Part shown: piece after piece, positions 50,244-59,200 of the stretch
How positions within the stretch are numbered: position 1 is the first letter of the stretch
How the letters are laid out: each line of letters starts with the position of its first letter
NCBI RefSeq assembly: GCF_036227225.1
Contig: NZ_CP109444.1
Coordinates: 2,647,501 to 2,711,500, forward strand
DNA length: 64,000 nucleotides
Direction: 5' to 3'
Origin: Streptomyces sp. NBC_01478
GTDB lineage: Bacteria > Actinomycetota > Actinomycetes > Streptomycetales > Streptomycetaceae
The notes under the pieces: model-generated
Told to the model about the DNA's origin: nothing
Databases searched by the model: none
What the model saw: the letters and a program-made list of their open reading frames with translations, nothing else
Program-made: the position numbers and the translations under genes

Positions 50244-50438
50244 TCACAGTGCGTCGACGGAACGGGCCGTCGCCACGGCCGCGCGCTCCAGGTCCTCGGC
50301 CGCTCTGTTGATGCGGTGCGCGGCGTCCGCGACCTGGAGTCCGAGCCGCCGCGCCTCCAGGAAGACCCGGACGGCGAGCACGCCGAGCACGGCGAGACCC
50401 AGGAAACCCACAGCTACCGCGACCATCGCCCAGAACAT
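50244..50438 (-). CDS. Small single-pass membrane protein
   Basis: Protein of 64 residues, family not recognised. One N-terminal helix (MFWAMVAVAVGFLGLAVLGV) is followed by an amphipathic helix (ADAAHRINRAAEDLERAAVA) resembling the short helical tails of DUF948-like envelope proteins. It lies between the zinc-ribbon gene and tatA on the same strand, 19 bp after the former. Codon pattern and spacing support it being real; function cannot be stated. Confidence 0.65.
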   Translation of the reverse strand: MFWAMVAVAVGFLGLAVLGVLAVRVFLEARRLGLQVADAAHRINRAAEDLERAAVATARSVDAL

Positions 50439-50457
50439 GGGGCGAGCCTAGACCCTG

Positions 50458-50778
50458 CTACCCGACGGAGGTCAGCCGCAGGGTCCTGACGCCGCCGCCG
50501 GTGAGCAGCTCGACGATCCGCTCGCCCGCGGGCTTGCGGACCGCGGCGCCGCAGTCGGGGCAGGTGAAGGAGTAGAAGGTGGTGCGGCTGGTGGCGCCGA
50601 TGGCGAGGCGCAGGGCGCTCGCCGCGAGTTCGAAGTTGGACCGGCAGTCCGGGCAGCCCGCTCTGAACATCACGGGCACCACGCTCTTCATCCCGGCGAA
50701 CGCGGCGGCCACCGTCATCTCCGGGCCGGCCGAGACACCCTGGGCACCCGGAACACCTGTCGTCGTCGACTCGCTCAC
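50458..50778 (-). CDS. Zinc-ribbon protein of the pafBC-tat region
   Basis: Protein of 106 residues. Two CPDC knuckles (AGCPDCRSNF near 41-50 and FTCPDCGAAV near 72-81) form one four-cysteine zinc ribbon; the C-terminus is a short beta/helix segment (GERIVELLTGGG). The GTG start overlaps the pafC stop (GTGA). Conserved position beside pafC suggests a link with that regulator, but the function is unknown. Confidence 0.8.
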   Translation of the reverse strand: MSESTTTGVPGAQGVSAGPEMTVAAAFAGMKSVVPVMFRAGCPDCRSNFELAASALRLAIGATSRTTFYSFTCPDCGAAVRKPAGERIVELLTGGGVRTLRLTSVG

Positions 50779-51800
50779 AGCCCCTGCTCCTGCCTCTCGT
50801 CAACACCGTGCACTGCGTCAACAACACCCTGCGGGCCGTCGTACGCCGCCAAGGCCTCGCGGGCGGCCCGGCGGGCGCTGTCTGCGAGGTCGCTCGGGGA
50901 GACGATCCGGCCGTCGCGCCCGAGCCGCAGGGCCAGGCGTCTCAGGGACGTCGGGTCGGGGGTGCGCAAGGTAATACGCAGCCCGCCGTCGGGAAGCTCA
51001 TCGGCACTGTCGTGCGGGTAGTACTCGGCGACCCAGCGCCCGCCCGGACCGACCTCGACCACGACCTCCGGGTCCTCGGCGGCGGGCTGCACCAGCGCCT
51101 CCGACAGGTCCCGCAGCTCGATCTCCGGGGGTGCGGACGGCTCGTCGAGGATCTTGATCTCGGCGACCCGGTCGAGGCGGAAGGTGCGGCGCGCCTCGGA
51201 GCGCCGGCACCAGGCCTCCACGTACGTGTGCCCGACGCTGACCAGCCGGATGGGGTCGATCTCGCGCTCGCTCAACTCGTCGCGGGCGGGCGAGTAGTAG
51301 CGGATCCACAGGCGGCGGCGCTCCGAGATCGCGCGGTCGACGTCCGCGAAGACCCCGCCCTCGGACTCGAAGGTCACCGAAAGGCGTGCGCTGGCCCCGG
51401 CCGCCTCACCGGCCGCCGCCTCCAGCTTGGCGTTGGCCCGCAGCAGCGCCTGCCGGTCGCTCTCGCGCAGGCCCGGCAGGGTCGACACGGCACGGGCGGC
51501 CACCAGGAGCGCGGTCGCCTCGTCGGCGGCGAGGCGGAGCGGCTCGGCGACATCGTCCGGGTTGTGCCACCAGATGCGGTCGCCGTCGGTGTCGATGTCG
51601 AGCAGGTCACCACCCCGGAAGCTGGTCCCGCACATGGGCAGTACGTCGAGGTCGGAGACCAGCTCGTCCTCGGTGATCCCGAAGGCACGGGCCACGTCCT
51701 CGATACGTGCCCCGGGGCGCTCCTTCAGATAGGTCACCAGGGAGAGCATCCGCCGGGTCTGGTCGATGGCGTTGACGGGCCTGACCGGTTTGCCTGCCAC
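50775..51800 (-). CDS. pafC: WYL-domain regulator PafC
   Basis: DNA-binding regulator of 341 residues. N-terminal winged helix (RRMLSLVTYLKERPGARIED, with the helix VARAFGITEDELVSDL), central WYL domain at about 165-250 (ISERRRLWIRYYSPARDELS and the VEAWCRRSEARRTFRLDR strand), and a C-terminal WCX domain. With PafB it forms the heterodimer that in mycobacteria activates the LexA-independent DNA-damage response. GTG 51800 is chosen by its GGAAGAG site and the family N-terminus. It lies 19 bp after pafB. Confidence 0.93.
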   Translation of the reverse strand: MAGKPVRPVNAIDQTRRMLSLVTYLKERPGARIEDVARAFGITEDELVSDLDVLPMCGTSFRGGDLLDIDTDGDRIWWHNPDDVAEPLRLAADEATALLVAARAVSTLPGLRESDRQALLRANAKLEAAAGEAAGASARLSVTFESEGGVFADVDRAISERRRLWIRYYSPARDELSEREIDPIRLVSVGHTYVEAWCRRSEARRTFRLDRVAEIKILDEPSAPPEIELRDLSEALVQPAAEDPEVVVEVGPGGRWVAEYYPHDSADELPDGGLRITLRTPDPTSLRRLALRLGRDGRIVSPSDLADSARRAAREALAAYDGPQGVVDAVHGVDERQEQGL

Positions 51801-51819
51801 AGTTCTCTTCCGCTCCCCC

Positions 51820-52773
51820 TCAGCCCTTGGCCACGGCGCGCAGCCGGTCCACCACGTCGGCCCGCAGCTCGGCGGGCTCCAGGACGACGACATCGGGCCC
51901 GAACTCCACCAGCCAGGCGTCCAGCCCGTGGCCGTACGGAATCTCCAACTCGTCCCAGCCGTCCCCGAGTTCCCGAACCGCCGCGGCTTTCGCCCGCAGG
52001 GGGTACCCGGAGCCCGTGCGCAGCCGGATCAGCGCGGAGCGGTCGGCGGTCTCCCCCGCCCAGCTCGCGACGGTCTCGCGCACGGTGACGACGTCGGGGA
52101 TGTCCGCGGTGAACCGCCCGTTGCGCGAGCGCACCTTGCCGGTGATCCGGGAGAGCCGGAAGACCCGCTCGGCCCCGCGGTCCCGGTCCCAGCCGGCGAG
52201 GTACCAGTGGCCGCGCCAGCACTCCAGGGCCCATGGCTCGACGCTGCGGGTCTCGGGGCGGGCGGCGGTGGCCTTGCGGTACTCGAACACGACGGGCCGG
52301 CGGTCGCGGCAGGCCAGCATCAGCGGCTCGAACGACGCCTCGTGCACCGGGATCCGCGGCTCCAGGGCGCCGTGCGGCTCGTACGGGTCGAGGTCCTCGG
52401 GCATCCCGGCCGCGCGCAGCTTCTGCAGCGCGCCGCTGGCCGCGCCGGCGAGCCGGGCCTGCTGCCACACCTTGGCGGCGAGACCGAGGGCCGCGGCCTC
52501 CTCGGCGTCGAGGGTGATCGGAGGGAGGCGGTTGCTGTCGCGGCGGGCGAGATAGCCGACCTCGCCGTCCAGGTTCTCCACCGTCTCGATGACGAGCCCG
52601 AGTTCGCGCAGATCGTCCTTGTCGCGCTCGAACATCCGGTTGAAGGAGTCGTCCGAGCCCGCTTCCAGATAGGCCTCGATGGATTCCCGCAGCTCACGCT
52701 TGCTGAGCGGCCGCCGCGTCCCGAGCAGACACAGCGCGAGGTTCATCAGCCGCTCGGCCTTGGCAATGGCCAT
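51820..52773 (-). CDS. pafB: WYL-domain regulator PafB
   Basis: Partner of PafC, 317 residues. HTH at 1-60 (KAERLMNLALCLLGTRRPLS, then KRELRESIEAYL), WYL domain at about 150-215 (ACRDRRPVVFEYRKATAA and PWALECWRGHWYLAGWDRD), C-terminal WCX domain. The W-Y/F-L-type core and its basic residues are kept. First gene of the pafB-pafC-zinc ribbon unit, starting 131 bp from the FKBP gene's stop. Expected to control DNA-repair genes. Confidence 0.94.
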   Translation of the reverse strand: MAIAKAERLMNLALCLLGTRRPLSKRELRESIEAYLEAGSDDSFNRMFERDKDDLRELGLVIETVENLDGEVGYLARRDSNRLPPITLDAEEAAALGLAAKVWQQARLAGAASGALQKLRAAGMPEDLDPYEPHGALEPRIPVHEASFEPLMLACRDRRPVVFEYRKATAARPETRSVEPWALECWRGHWYLAGWDRDRGAERVFRLSRITGKVRSRNGRFTADIPDVVTVRETVASWAGETADRSALIRLRTGSGYPLRAKAAAVRELGDGWDELEIPYGHGLDAWLVEFGPDVVVLEPAELRADVVDRLRAVAKG

Positions 52774-52835
52774 CGACGCCCTTCGCCTTCCTATGTGCTT
52801 ACGAACGATGACCGTACCGCCCTGCGGTGGCCTGG

Positions 52836-52877
52836 CAAAAGCCGAGGGCCCATGCCCGAGCAGGCATGGGCCCTCGC
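52836..52877 (-). terminator. Terminator after the cytoplasmic FKBP gene
   Basis: 13-bp perfect stem GAGGGCCCATGCC / GGCATGGGCCCTC with a 6-nt loop; TTTT follows on the minus strand. 27 bp past the FKBP stop. Confidence 0.88.
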
Positions 52878-52903
52878 TGATCGGGTCCGGTCGGAACCGG
52901 TGA

Positions 52904-53275
52904 TCAGACGGCGACGAGGTCGACCACGAAGATCAGGGTCTCGCCCGGCTTGATCGCCGGGGTCGGGCTCTGGTTGCCGTAGGCGAGGTGCGCCGGGATG
53001 GTCAACTGGCGACGGCCACCGACCTTCATGCCCTGCACGCCCTTGTCCCAGCCCTTGATGACACGGCCGCCACCGAGCGGGAAGCGGAACGGCTCGCCGC
53101 GGTTCCAGCTCGCGTCGAACTCCTCGCCGGTGCTGAAGGCCACGCCCACGTAGTGGACGGTGACGTTCTGGCCCGCCTGCGCGATCTCGCCGTCCCCCTC
53201 CCACAGGTCCTTGATCTCCAGGTCGGCCGGGGGTGCGCCCTCAGGGAAGTCGATCTCGGGCTTCTCGATGCTCAC
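52904..53275 (-). CDS. Cytoplasmic FKBP-type peptidyl-prolyl isomerase
   Basis: Single FKBP domain protein of 123 residues. GQNVTVHYVGVAFSTGEEFD, FRFPLGGGRVIKGWDKGVQG, IPAHLAYGNQSP and the final ETLIFVVDLVAV are the FKBP fold core and active-site aromatic positions. No signal peptide, so it is cytoplasmic. GTG 53275 with GGAG upstream gives VSIEKPEIDFPEG. It follows the lipoprotein FKBP gene by 96 bp. Confidence 0.93.
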   Translation of the reverse strand: MSIEKPEIDFPEGAPPADLEIKDLWEGDGEIAQAGQNVTVHYVGVAFSTGEEFDASWNRGEPFRFPLGGGRVIKGWDKGVQGMKVGGRRQLTIPAHLAYGNQSPTPAIKPGETLIFVVDLVAV

Positions 53276-53371
53276 GTCTCTAGCTCCTGCTTGTGTACGA
53301 CAAGGCAACGGGAACAGTCTCGCATCCCGGCCGACGTCCCGCGCAGACCAGGCCGTTCACCTGCGGGTGGA

Positions 53372-54385
53372 CTACATCGCCGCCAGGATGTCCACCGAGA
53401 ACACCAGGGTGTCGCCCTTCTTGATGACACCGCCGCTCGGCGGGGTGTCGCCGTAGGCCAGGTCCGCGGGCGCGACGATCATGACGCGGCTGCCGACCTT
53501 CTTGCCGGTGACGCCCTGCGCCAGGCCCTTGACGACCGACTCCATCTGCGAGATCGCGAACTGGCTCAACCGGCCCTGGGAGTACGTCGATTCGAACTCC
53601 TTGCCGGTGCTCCAGACCACGCCCTTGAACTGGCACAGGATCGTATGGGACGCCTTGACGACGGCTCCGTCGCCCTCCAGGACGTAGTTCGCCACCAGCT
53701 TCTTCGGCGGGTCCGCCTTCGGGACGGTGACCGAGGGGGCCTTGCCGTCGGTGTTCGTGCCGACCTTGGGCAGCGCGGAGTCGGACTGTGCGACGGCCTT
53801 GCCCTTGGCGGAGCTCTTGATGTTGAAGGCGTCCTGGACGTCGATCACGAAGACGAGCGTGTCGGTGCCCTTGATGCCCGCCTGGCTGTTGCCCGTCGTG
53901 CCGTACCCCCAGGTCGGCGGGATGGCCATCTCGACGCGGCTGCCGACCTTCCGGCCCGCCAGGCCGTAGCGCCAGCCGTCGATGATGCTGCCCTGGGCGA
54001 GCTGGATGACCAACGGGGTCTTGCGGTCGTAGGAGTTGTCGAACACCTTGGCCGTCGACCAGATCTGGCCCAGGTAGTTGACCTGGACGAAGTCGCCCTC
54101 CGCGACGGCCTTGCCGCCGCCCGCGATCACCGTCTTCACCGCGAGGTCCTTCGACGGATCGCCGGTGCCCTTGGCGACGGTCGGCTTCTCGTCGAACTTC
54201 GTGCCCGCGGTGATCGCCGGCACCGGACCGTCCACCAGCTTCGGCGGCGGAGCGGTCGAGGCCGAGGCCGAGGCGGACGGCGACGGCGACGCGCTGGCCT
54301 TGCTTGAGGAGGAATCGCTGTCACCGCACCCCGCGACCGTCACGAGTCCTGCGGGAACAGCGATGAGAAGGGAGCGTCGGCGCAC
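53372..54385 (-). CDS. Lipoprotein with two FKBP domains
   Basis: Exported prolyl isomerase of 337 residues. Lipobox TVAGC makes Cys20 the acylated residue after a short basic-hydrophobic signal. A Ser/Ala/Thr linker (22-50) follows, then two FKBP domains: one at about 85-190 (GDFVQVNYLGQIWSTAKVF, IPPTWGYGTTGN) and one at about 235-335 (TILCQFKGVVWSTGKEFEST, APADLAYGDTPP). GTG start with GAGG upstream. Predicted foldase at the outer face of the membrane. Next to a cytoplasmic FKBP gene and pafA, matching the S. coelicolor order as I remember it. Confidence 0.92.
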   Translation of the reverse strand: MRRRSLLIAVPAGLVTVAGCGDSDSSSSKASASPSPSASASASTAPPPKLVDGPVPAITAGTKFDEKPTVAKGTGDPSKDLAVKTVIAGGGKAVAEGDFVQVNYLGQIWSTAKVFDNSYDRKTPLVIQLAQGSIIDGWRYGLAGRKVGSRVEMAIPPTWGYGTTGNSQAGIKGTDTLVFVIDVQDAFNIKSSAKGKAVAQSDSALPKVGTNTDGKAPSVTVPKADPPKKLVANYVLEGDGAVVKASHTILCQFKGVVWSTGKEFESTYSQGRLSQFAISQMESVVKGLAQGVTGKKVGSRVMIVAPADLAYGDTPPSGGVIKKGDTLVFSVDILAAM

Positions 54386-54444
54386 GGTGAAGGCCTCGTA
54401 TCGGTCGATCTTGTTGATGGCGTGCGCGCAACTCTACGGCGTGG

Positions 54445-54479
54445 CACGGGCCCCGTACGTGAAACGTACGGGGCCCGTG
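54445..54479 (-). terminator. Terminator after pafA
   Basis: Perfect 16-bp inverted repeat, CACGGGCCCCGTACGT (54445-54460) and its complement (54464-54479), with a 3-nt loop. It lies 48 bp past the pafA stop codon. Confidence 0.88.
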
Positions 54480-54526
54480 TGGCGTACCGAATATGTATCC
54501 GGACGTCGGTATCCGGACGCTTTTGC

Positions 54527-55888
54527 CTACATTCCGGCGATCAGTTTCTCCACCCGGTCGTCCACGGAACGGAACGGGTCCTTGCACAACACGGTGCGCT
54601 GCGCCTGGTCGTTGAGCTTGAGATGGACCCAGTCGACGGTGAAGTCCCGGCGCTGTTCCTGAGCCCTGCGGATGAAGTCGCCGCGCAGCCGGGCCCGAGT
54701 GGTCTGCGGCGGAACGGACTTGCCCTCGAAGATCTTCAAGTCGTTGCAGATCCGGGCGGCTTGGCCCTTCCTCTCGAGGAGGTAGTAGAGCCCTCGGCGA
54801 CGGTGGATGTCGTGGTAGGCGAGGTCGATCTGGGCGACCCGCGGGTGGGACATCGTCATGTTGTGCTTGGCCCGGTACCGCTCGATCAGTTGGTACTTCA
54901 TGACCCAGTCGATCTCGGTGCCGATCCGGTCGAGGTCCTCGGCCTCGATCGCGTCGAGCGTGCGGCCCCACAGTTCGAGGACCTGCTCGACGGTGCCCGT
55001 GCGGATGCCGCGGCGCTCGACGAAGTCCACGGCCTTCTCGTAGTACTCGCGCTGCACCTCGATCGCGGAGGCCTCGCGGCCGCTGGCCAGGCGCACCTTG
55101 CGCCGGCCCGTGATGTCGTGGCTGACCTCGCGGATCGCCCGGATCGGGTTCTCCAGGGTCAGGTCGCGCATCACCGTGCCCGCCTCGATCATGCGCAGCA
55201 CCAGGTCGGTGGCGCCGACCTTGAGCAGCATGGTCGTCTCGGACATGTTCGAGTCGCCCACGATGACGTGGAGACGGCGGTAGCGCTCGGCGTCCGCGTG
55301 CGGTTCGTCCCGGGTGTTGATGATGGGACGGGAACGCGTCGTCGCCGAGGAGACGCCCTCCCAGATGTGCTCGGCGCGCTGGCTGACGCAGTACACGGCG
55401 CCGCGCGGAGTCTGCAGTACCTTGCCCGCGCCGCACAGAAGCTGACGCGTGACCAGGAAGGGGATGAGGATGTCCGCGAGCCGGGAGAACTCGCCGTGCC
55501 GTGCCACCAGGTAGTTCTCGTGGCAGCCGTACGAGTTGCCCGCCGAGTCGGTGTTGTTCTTGAAGAGGTAGACGTCGCCCGCGATTCCCTCCTCGTGCAG
55601 GCGTCGTTCGGCGTCCACCAGGAGTCCTTCGAGAATGCGCTCGCCGGCTTTGTCGTGGGTGACCAGTTCGGTCACGTTGTCACATTCGGGGGTCGCGTAT
55701 TCCGGATGTGAGCCCACGTCGAGATAGAGCCGGGCGCCGTTTCGCAGAAAGACATTGCTGCTGCGGCCCCATGACACGACACGGCGGAAGAGGTACCGAG
55801 CCACTTCGTCGGGAGACAGACGCCGCTGTCCCCTGAACGTACACGTGACGCCGTACTCGTTCTCCAGCCCGAAAATGCGGCGGTCCAT
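54527..55888 (-). CDS. pafA: Pup-protein ligase PafA
   Basis: Glutamine-synthetase-fold ligase of 453 residues that joins the C-terminal Glu of deamidated Pup to substrate lysines, using ATP. The N-terminus [18 protein letters not shown] carries the metal-binding Glu motif; [20 protein letters not shown] and [16 protein letters not shown] follow, then the [20 protein letters not shown] arginine/nucleotide region. It lacks the Dop-specific insertion and is distinct from dop at 60.7 kb. Separated from the FKBP lipoprotein by a strong hairpin. Confidence 0.96.
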   Translation of the reverse strand: MDRRIFGLENEYGVTCTFRGQRRLSPDEVARYLFRRVVSWGRSSNVFLRNGARLYLDVGSHPEYATPECDNVTELVTHDKAGERILEGLLVDAERRLHEEGIAGDVYLFKNNTDSAGNSYGCHENYLVARHGEFSRLADILIPFLVTRQLLCGAGKVLQTPRGAVYCVSQRAEHIWEGVSSATTRSRPIINTRDEPHADAERYRRLHVIVGDSNMSETTMLLKVGATDLVLRMIEAGTVMRDLTLENPIRAIREVSHDITGRRKVRLASGREASAIEVQREYYEKAVDFVERRGIRTGTVEQVLELWGRTLDAIEAEDLDRIGTEIDWVMKYQLIERYRAKHNMTMSHPRVAQIDLAYHDIHRRRGLYYLLERKGQAARICNDLKIFEGKSVPPQTTRARLRGDFIRRAQEQRRDFTVDWVHLKLNDQAQRTVLCKDPFRSVDDRVEKLIAGM

Positions 55889-55897
55889 GACTGAACA

Positions 55898-57151
55898 TTA
55901 CGCCCGATCGCCTGTGCTGAAACGGGGTTCGGCAGCACGGTTTGGATCATTTTCCGATGAAGCCGCAACCACCGCACCCCCGGCGGGAGCTGCGAGGACC
56001 CGTCCGGTGAGGAGCAGGACCAGCAGCGACACGGCCCCCGCGACCCCCGGCACGGCGAACCCCCACAGGGCCCCACCGGCCTGTACGACCGGGCCCGCGA
56101 CGCCCGTTCCGACCGACGCCCCGACGGTGAACGTCGTCACAAGCCACGAGAAAGCCTCGGTGACCGTCCCCTTGGGCGCGTGCCGGTCGACGATGATGAA
56201 GGCGCAGGCGAGAGCGGGCGCGAGGAACACCCCGGCAAGCACGGTGAGCAGCACCATGGCGACCGCGCCCGGCATGAGCGTCAGCGGCAGGTAACACACC
56301 GCCAGCAGCCCCACCAGGACCCGCAGTCGCCGCTCCGGCACCCCGCTCCACTGCCGCGCCCCGTAGACGGTGCCGCCCAGCAGCGCGCCGAGACCGATGG
56401 CCGCCATCAGCCACCCGTACACCACGTCACCGCCGTGCCCGTCCGCGTACGGCACCGACGCGACGGTGATCGACCCGAGCGCCATCCCGACGAACAGGAA
56501 CGCGCCGAGCAGCGCCAGCAGCCCCGGCGAGCGCAGCGCGCCCAGCCAGTGCGCCGCACGCGGAGCCGACCGCCACGCGCGCGAGGGGGGCGACACCACT
56601 ACGGAGAGGGCGCCCAGCACCCCGATGACGTTCAGCACGAGCAGCGCCACGGGGGCGGACCACAGGGACACGAACACCGTCACGAGCAACGGCCCCACGG
56701 TGAACATGACTTCCTGCGCCACCGCGTCCATCGCGTACGCCGTGTGCACCTGCTCCTCCCGGCGCAGCACGGCCGGCCACAGCGCCCGCAGACCGCCCTC
56801 CAGGGGCGGCGCGAAAAGGCCTGCGGCGGCTACGGCGACGTAGGCGAGGGGCAGCGGATCGGTGCCCCGGAGGGCGAACACGGCCATCGAGAGCGCCGAC
56901 AGGACCGCGGCGGGCAACTGCACCCGCGGCTGCCCGTGGACGTCCACCAGGCGCCCGAGGAGGGGCTGCCCGACCGCGTTGGCGATGCCGTACACGGCCG
57001 CCAGTGCCCCCGCGAGGCTGTAGGTGCCGCCCTCCGCGCGGATGAACAGCACGATCGCGATCGCGGCGGTGGCGTTCGGCAACCGTCCCACCAGCGTGCC
57101 CACCAGCAGGCGGGTGGCGTGCCTCGCCCTGAGGATCTCCAGATATCCCAC
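55898..57151 (-). CDS. MFS transporter
   Basis: Major facilitator of 417 residues with about twelve helices. Motif A-like segment GQPLLGRLVDVHGQPRVQLP follows helix 2, and LMAAIGLGALLGGTVYGARQ lies in the second half. It is exporter-like, without a substrate signature. GTG start. It is 9 bp upstream of pafA on the same strand and divergent from a LacI regulator 137 bp away; that regulator probably controls it. It may be cotranscribed with pafA. Confidence 0.9.
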   Translation of the reverse strand: MGYLEILRARHATRLLVGTLVGRLPNATAAIAIVLFIRAEGGTYSLAGALAAVYGIANAVGQPLLGRLVDVHGQPRVQLPAAVLSALSMAVFALRGTDPLPLAYVAVAAAGLFAPPLEGGLRALWPAVLRREEQVHTAYAMDAVAQEVMFTVGPLLVTVFVSLWSAPVALLVLNVIGVLGALSVVVSPPSRAWRSAPRAAHWLGALRSPGLLALLGAFLFVGMALGSITVASVPYADGHGGDVVYGWLMAAIGLGALLGGTVYGARQWSGVPERRLRVLVGLLAVCYLPLTLMPGAVAMVLLTVLAGVFLAPALACAFIIVDRHAPKGTVTEAFSWLVTTFTVGASVGTGVAGPVVQAGGALWGFAVPGVAGAVSLLVLLLTGRVLAAPAGGAVVAASSENDPNRAAEPRFSTGDRA

Positions 57152-57287
57152 GGCCGTCTCCCGCCCTCCCCCTCACCGTCGCGCATGAGGTTTTACGTAT
57201 AACGTCCGCTGTCATACGTACCATGTGCGCTGTCCACGAGTCCATACGGAGTCCCCCGCGGAGTCCTCACCAAGGAGCAGGCCGACG

Positions 57288-58304
57288 GTGGCACCAGCCA
57301 GCACCCGCCCCACGAGCCGCGACGTCGCGCAGGCCGCCGGCGTCTCCCAGGCCGCGGTCTCCCTGGTGCTCGGCGACAAGTGGCGCGGCCGGGTCTCGGC
57401 CACGACCGCCGAGCGCGTCCGCGAGGCCGCCCGCGACCTGGGATACCGCCCCAACCTCGCCGCCCGCAACCTCCGCCTGGGCCGCACCCGTACCGTCCTG
57501 CTCGTGGTCCCGGTGCTGACGACGGAGTTCTTCGCCGGCGTCTACACGGGCGCCGCCCGCGTCGCCGCCGAACACGGCTTCGGCGTCGTCCTCTACCCCT
57601 CCCCCGAAGGCATCGGCCCCGCCCGGGACCCCTTCGCCTCCGCCCAGGCCGCCCTGGACGGCGTGATCGCCTCCTCCATGGCCGCCGACGCCCTCACCGC
57701 GATCCGCGGCGACCAGCTCCCCCTGGTGATGCTCGACAGCGACCCCGAGGGCAGCCTCGGCGCGGCCACCGTCAACCTCGACATCGCCGACGGCATCCGC
57801 CAGGTCGCCGAGCACCTGCTGACCCTGGGCCACCGCCACTTCCTGCACCTGGCCGCCGACGTACCGTCCTGGACCTTCGAGGTACGCGCGCGTGAACTGG
57901 CCGCACGCGTCGGCGCGTTCGAGGGCACGACGGTCCGTACGACCCGCGCCCCCATCTCCATCGAGGGCGCCCTGGCCGCCGCCGAGGCCGCCCTCTCGGA
58001 ACCGGGGTCGCGCGTGACCGCCCTGGTCTGCGACGACGACAAACTCGCCGCCGGCGCCTACAAGGCCGCCCGCCGCCTGGGCCTGCGCATCCCGGACGAC
58101 CTGTCGATCACCGGCCTCGACGACCTCGCCCTCGCCACCGCCCTCGACCCGGAACTGACCACCGTCCGCCTCGACGCGGAGCTCTTCGGAGAACACGGCA
58201 TGCGCGCCCTCCTGGCCGTCCTGGACGGCCGCGTACCGGAAGAGGGCGACATCCCCGTGGAACTGGTCGTCCGAGGCTCTACGGCACCACCAGGCGCCCC
58301 CTGA
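57288..58304 (+). CDS. LacI-family transcriptional regulator
   Basis: Regulator of 338 residues: LacI HTH at about 8-60 (TSRDVAQAAGVSQAAVSLVL with the hinge helix RVREAARDLGYRPNLAARNL) and a periplasmic-binding-like effector domain (TVLLVVPVLTTEFFAGVYTG, DGVIASSM, ITGLDDLALATALDPELTTV). GTG 57288 with AAGGAG is my start; the frame extends 21 codons further up. Divergent from the MFS gene; the spacer has the TACGTATAACGT element near 57193. Effector unknown. Confidence 0.92.
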   Translation: MAPASTRPTSRDVAQAAGVSQAAVSLVLGDKWRGRVSATTAERVREAARDLGYRPNLAARNLRLGRTRTVLLVVPVLTTEFFAGVYTGAARVAAEHGFGVVLYPSPEGIGPARDPFASAQAALDGVIASSMAADALTAIRGDQLPLVMLDSDPEGSLGAATVNLDIADGIRQVAEHLLTLGHRHFLHLAADVPSWTFEVRARELAARVGAFEGTTVRTTRAPISIEGALAAAEAALSEPGSRVTALVCDDDKLAAGAYKAARRLGLRIPDDLSITGLDDLALATALDPELTTVRLDAELFGEHGMRALLAVLDGRVPEEGDIPVELVVRGSTAPPGAP

Positions 58305-58328
58305 GGCCACACCGGCCCCCCGCTACGC

Positions 58329-58363
58329 CGCGCGCCCCGGCCGATGACCGGCCGGGGCGCGCG
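58329..58363. terminator. Bidirectional terminator between the LacI gene and prcA
   Basis: 15-bp perfect stem CGCGCGCCCCGGCCG / CGGCCGGGGCGCGCG with a 5-nt loop, in the 79-bp gap between convergent stop codons. Confidence 0.85.
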
Positions 58364-58383
58364 AGAGGCTGGGTGAGCTCGGC

Positions 58384-59130
58384 TCACTCCTCGTCGTCGG
58401 CGTCGGACTCCTCCGAGGAGGTGTCAGCTCTCCCGCCCTCCAGGAGGCGGGAGAGCTGACGGCCGACGATGCGCTTGAACTTGCGGGCCTGCGGGCGCGT
58501 ACGGTCCAGGACCGCGACCTCCAGGCGCTCTGCGGGGATCTCCCGCTCGCTGCCGTTCGTGTCACGGGACAGGGACTGCACGGCCAGCTTGAGCGCCTCG
58601 GCGAGGGTCATGCCGTCACGGTGACGCTGGTCCAGATAGCTGCTGATCGTCTCGGCGTTGCCCCCGACCGCGACCGAGCCGTGCTCGTCCACGATCGAAC
58701 CGTCGTGCGGCAGCCGATAGATCTGATCGCCGTCCGGCGTATCGCCGACCTCCGCGACGACCAGCTCCACCTCGTACGGCTTCTCGGCCGCGCTGGAGAA
58801 GATCGTGCCGAGCGTCTGGGCGTAGACGTTGGCGAGACCGCGGGCGGTCACATCCGCACGGTCGTAGGTGTAACCGCGCATGTCGGCGTACCTGACGCCG
58901 CCGATCCGCAGGTTCTCGTACTCGTTGTATTTTCCGGCGGCCGCGAACCCGATCCGGTCGTAGATCTCGCTGAACTTGTGCAGCGCACGGGACGGGTTCT
59001 CGCCGACGAAGACAATGCCGTCGGCGAACTGCAGCACGACCAGGCTGCGGCCACGGGCGATGCCCTTGCGGGCGTACTCCGCCCGGTCGGCCATCGCCTG
59101 CTGGGGTGAGACATAGAACGGCGTCGACAC
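58384..59130 (-). CDS. prcA: Proteasome alpha subunit
   Basis: Non-catalytic outer-ring subunit of the 20S proteasome, 248 residues. The N-terminal gating helix ([20 protein letters not shown]) and [20 protein letters not shown] are typical of PrcA; FDLxY-like residues are absent, as usual in actinobacteria. The C-terminal tail is acidic. GTG start. A 15-bp inverted repeat lies in the coding region of the tail. It is 70 bp after prcB on the same strand. Confidence 0.96.
   Translation of the reverse strand: MSTPFYVSPQQAMADRAEYARKGIARGRSLVVLQFADGIVFVGENPSRALHKFSEIYDRIGFAAAGKYNEYENLRIGGVRYADMRGYTYDRADVTARGLANVYAQTLGTIFSSAAEKPYEVELVVAEVGDTPDGDQIYRLPHDGSIVDEHGSVAVGGNAETISSYLDQRHRDGMTLAEALKLAVQSLSRDTNGSEREIPAERLEVAVLDRTRPQARKFKRIVGRQLSRLLEGGRADTSSEESDADDEE
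58423..58460. repeat. 15-bp inverted repeat inside the prcA 3' coding end
   Basis: GTCAGCTCTCCCGCC (58423-58437) and its exact complement (58446-58460) with an 8-nt loop, in the region encoding [10 protein letters not shown] of PrcA, about 40 bp before its stop. Confidence 0.85.
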
Positions 59131-59200
59131 CGGTATCCGTCCCTCTCTTTAAAGTTCCGTCGAAGTCGGTGGATCACCTTGGATGAGAACGGACCCTCGG

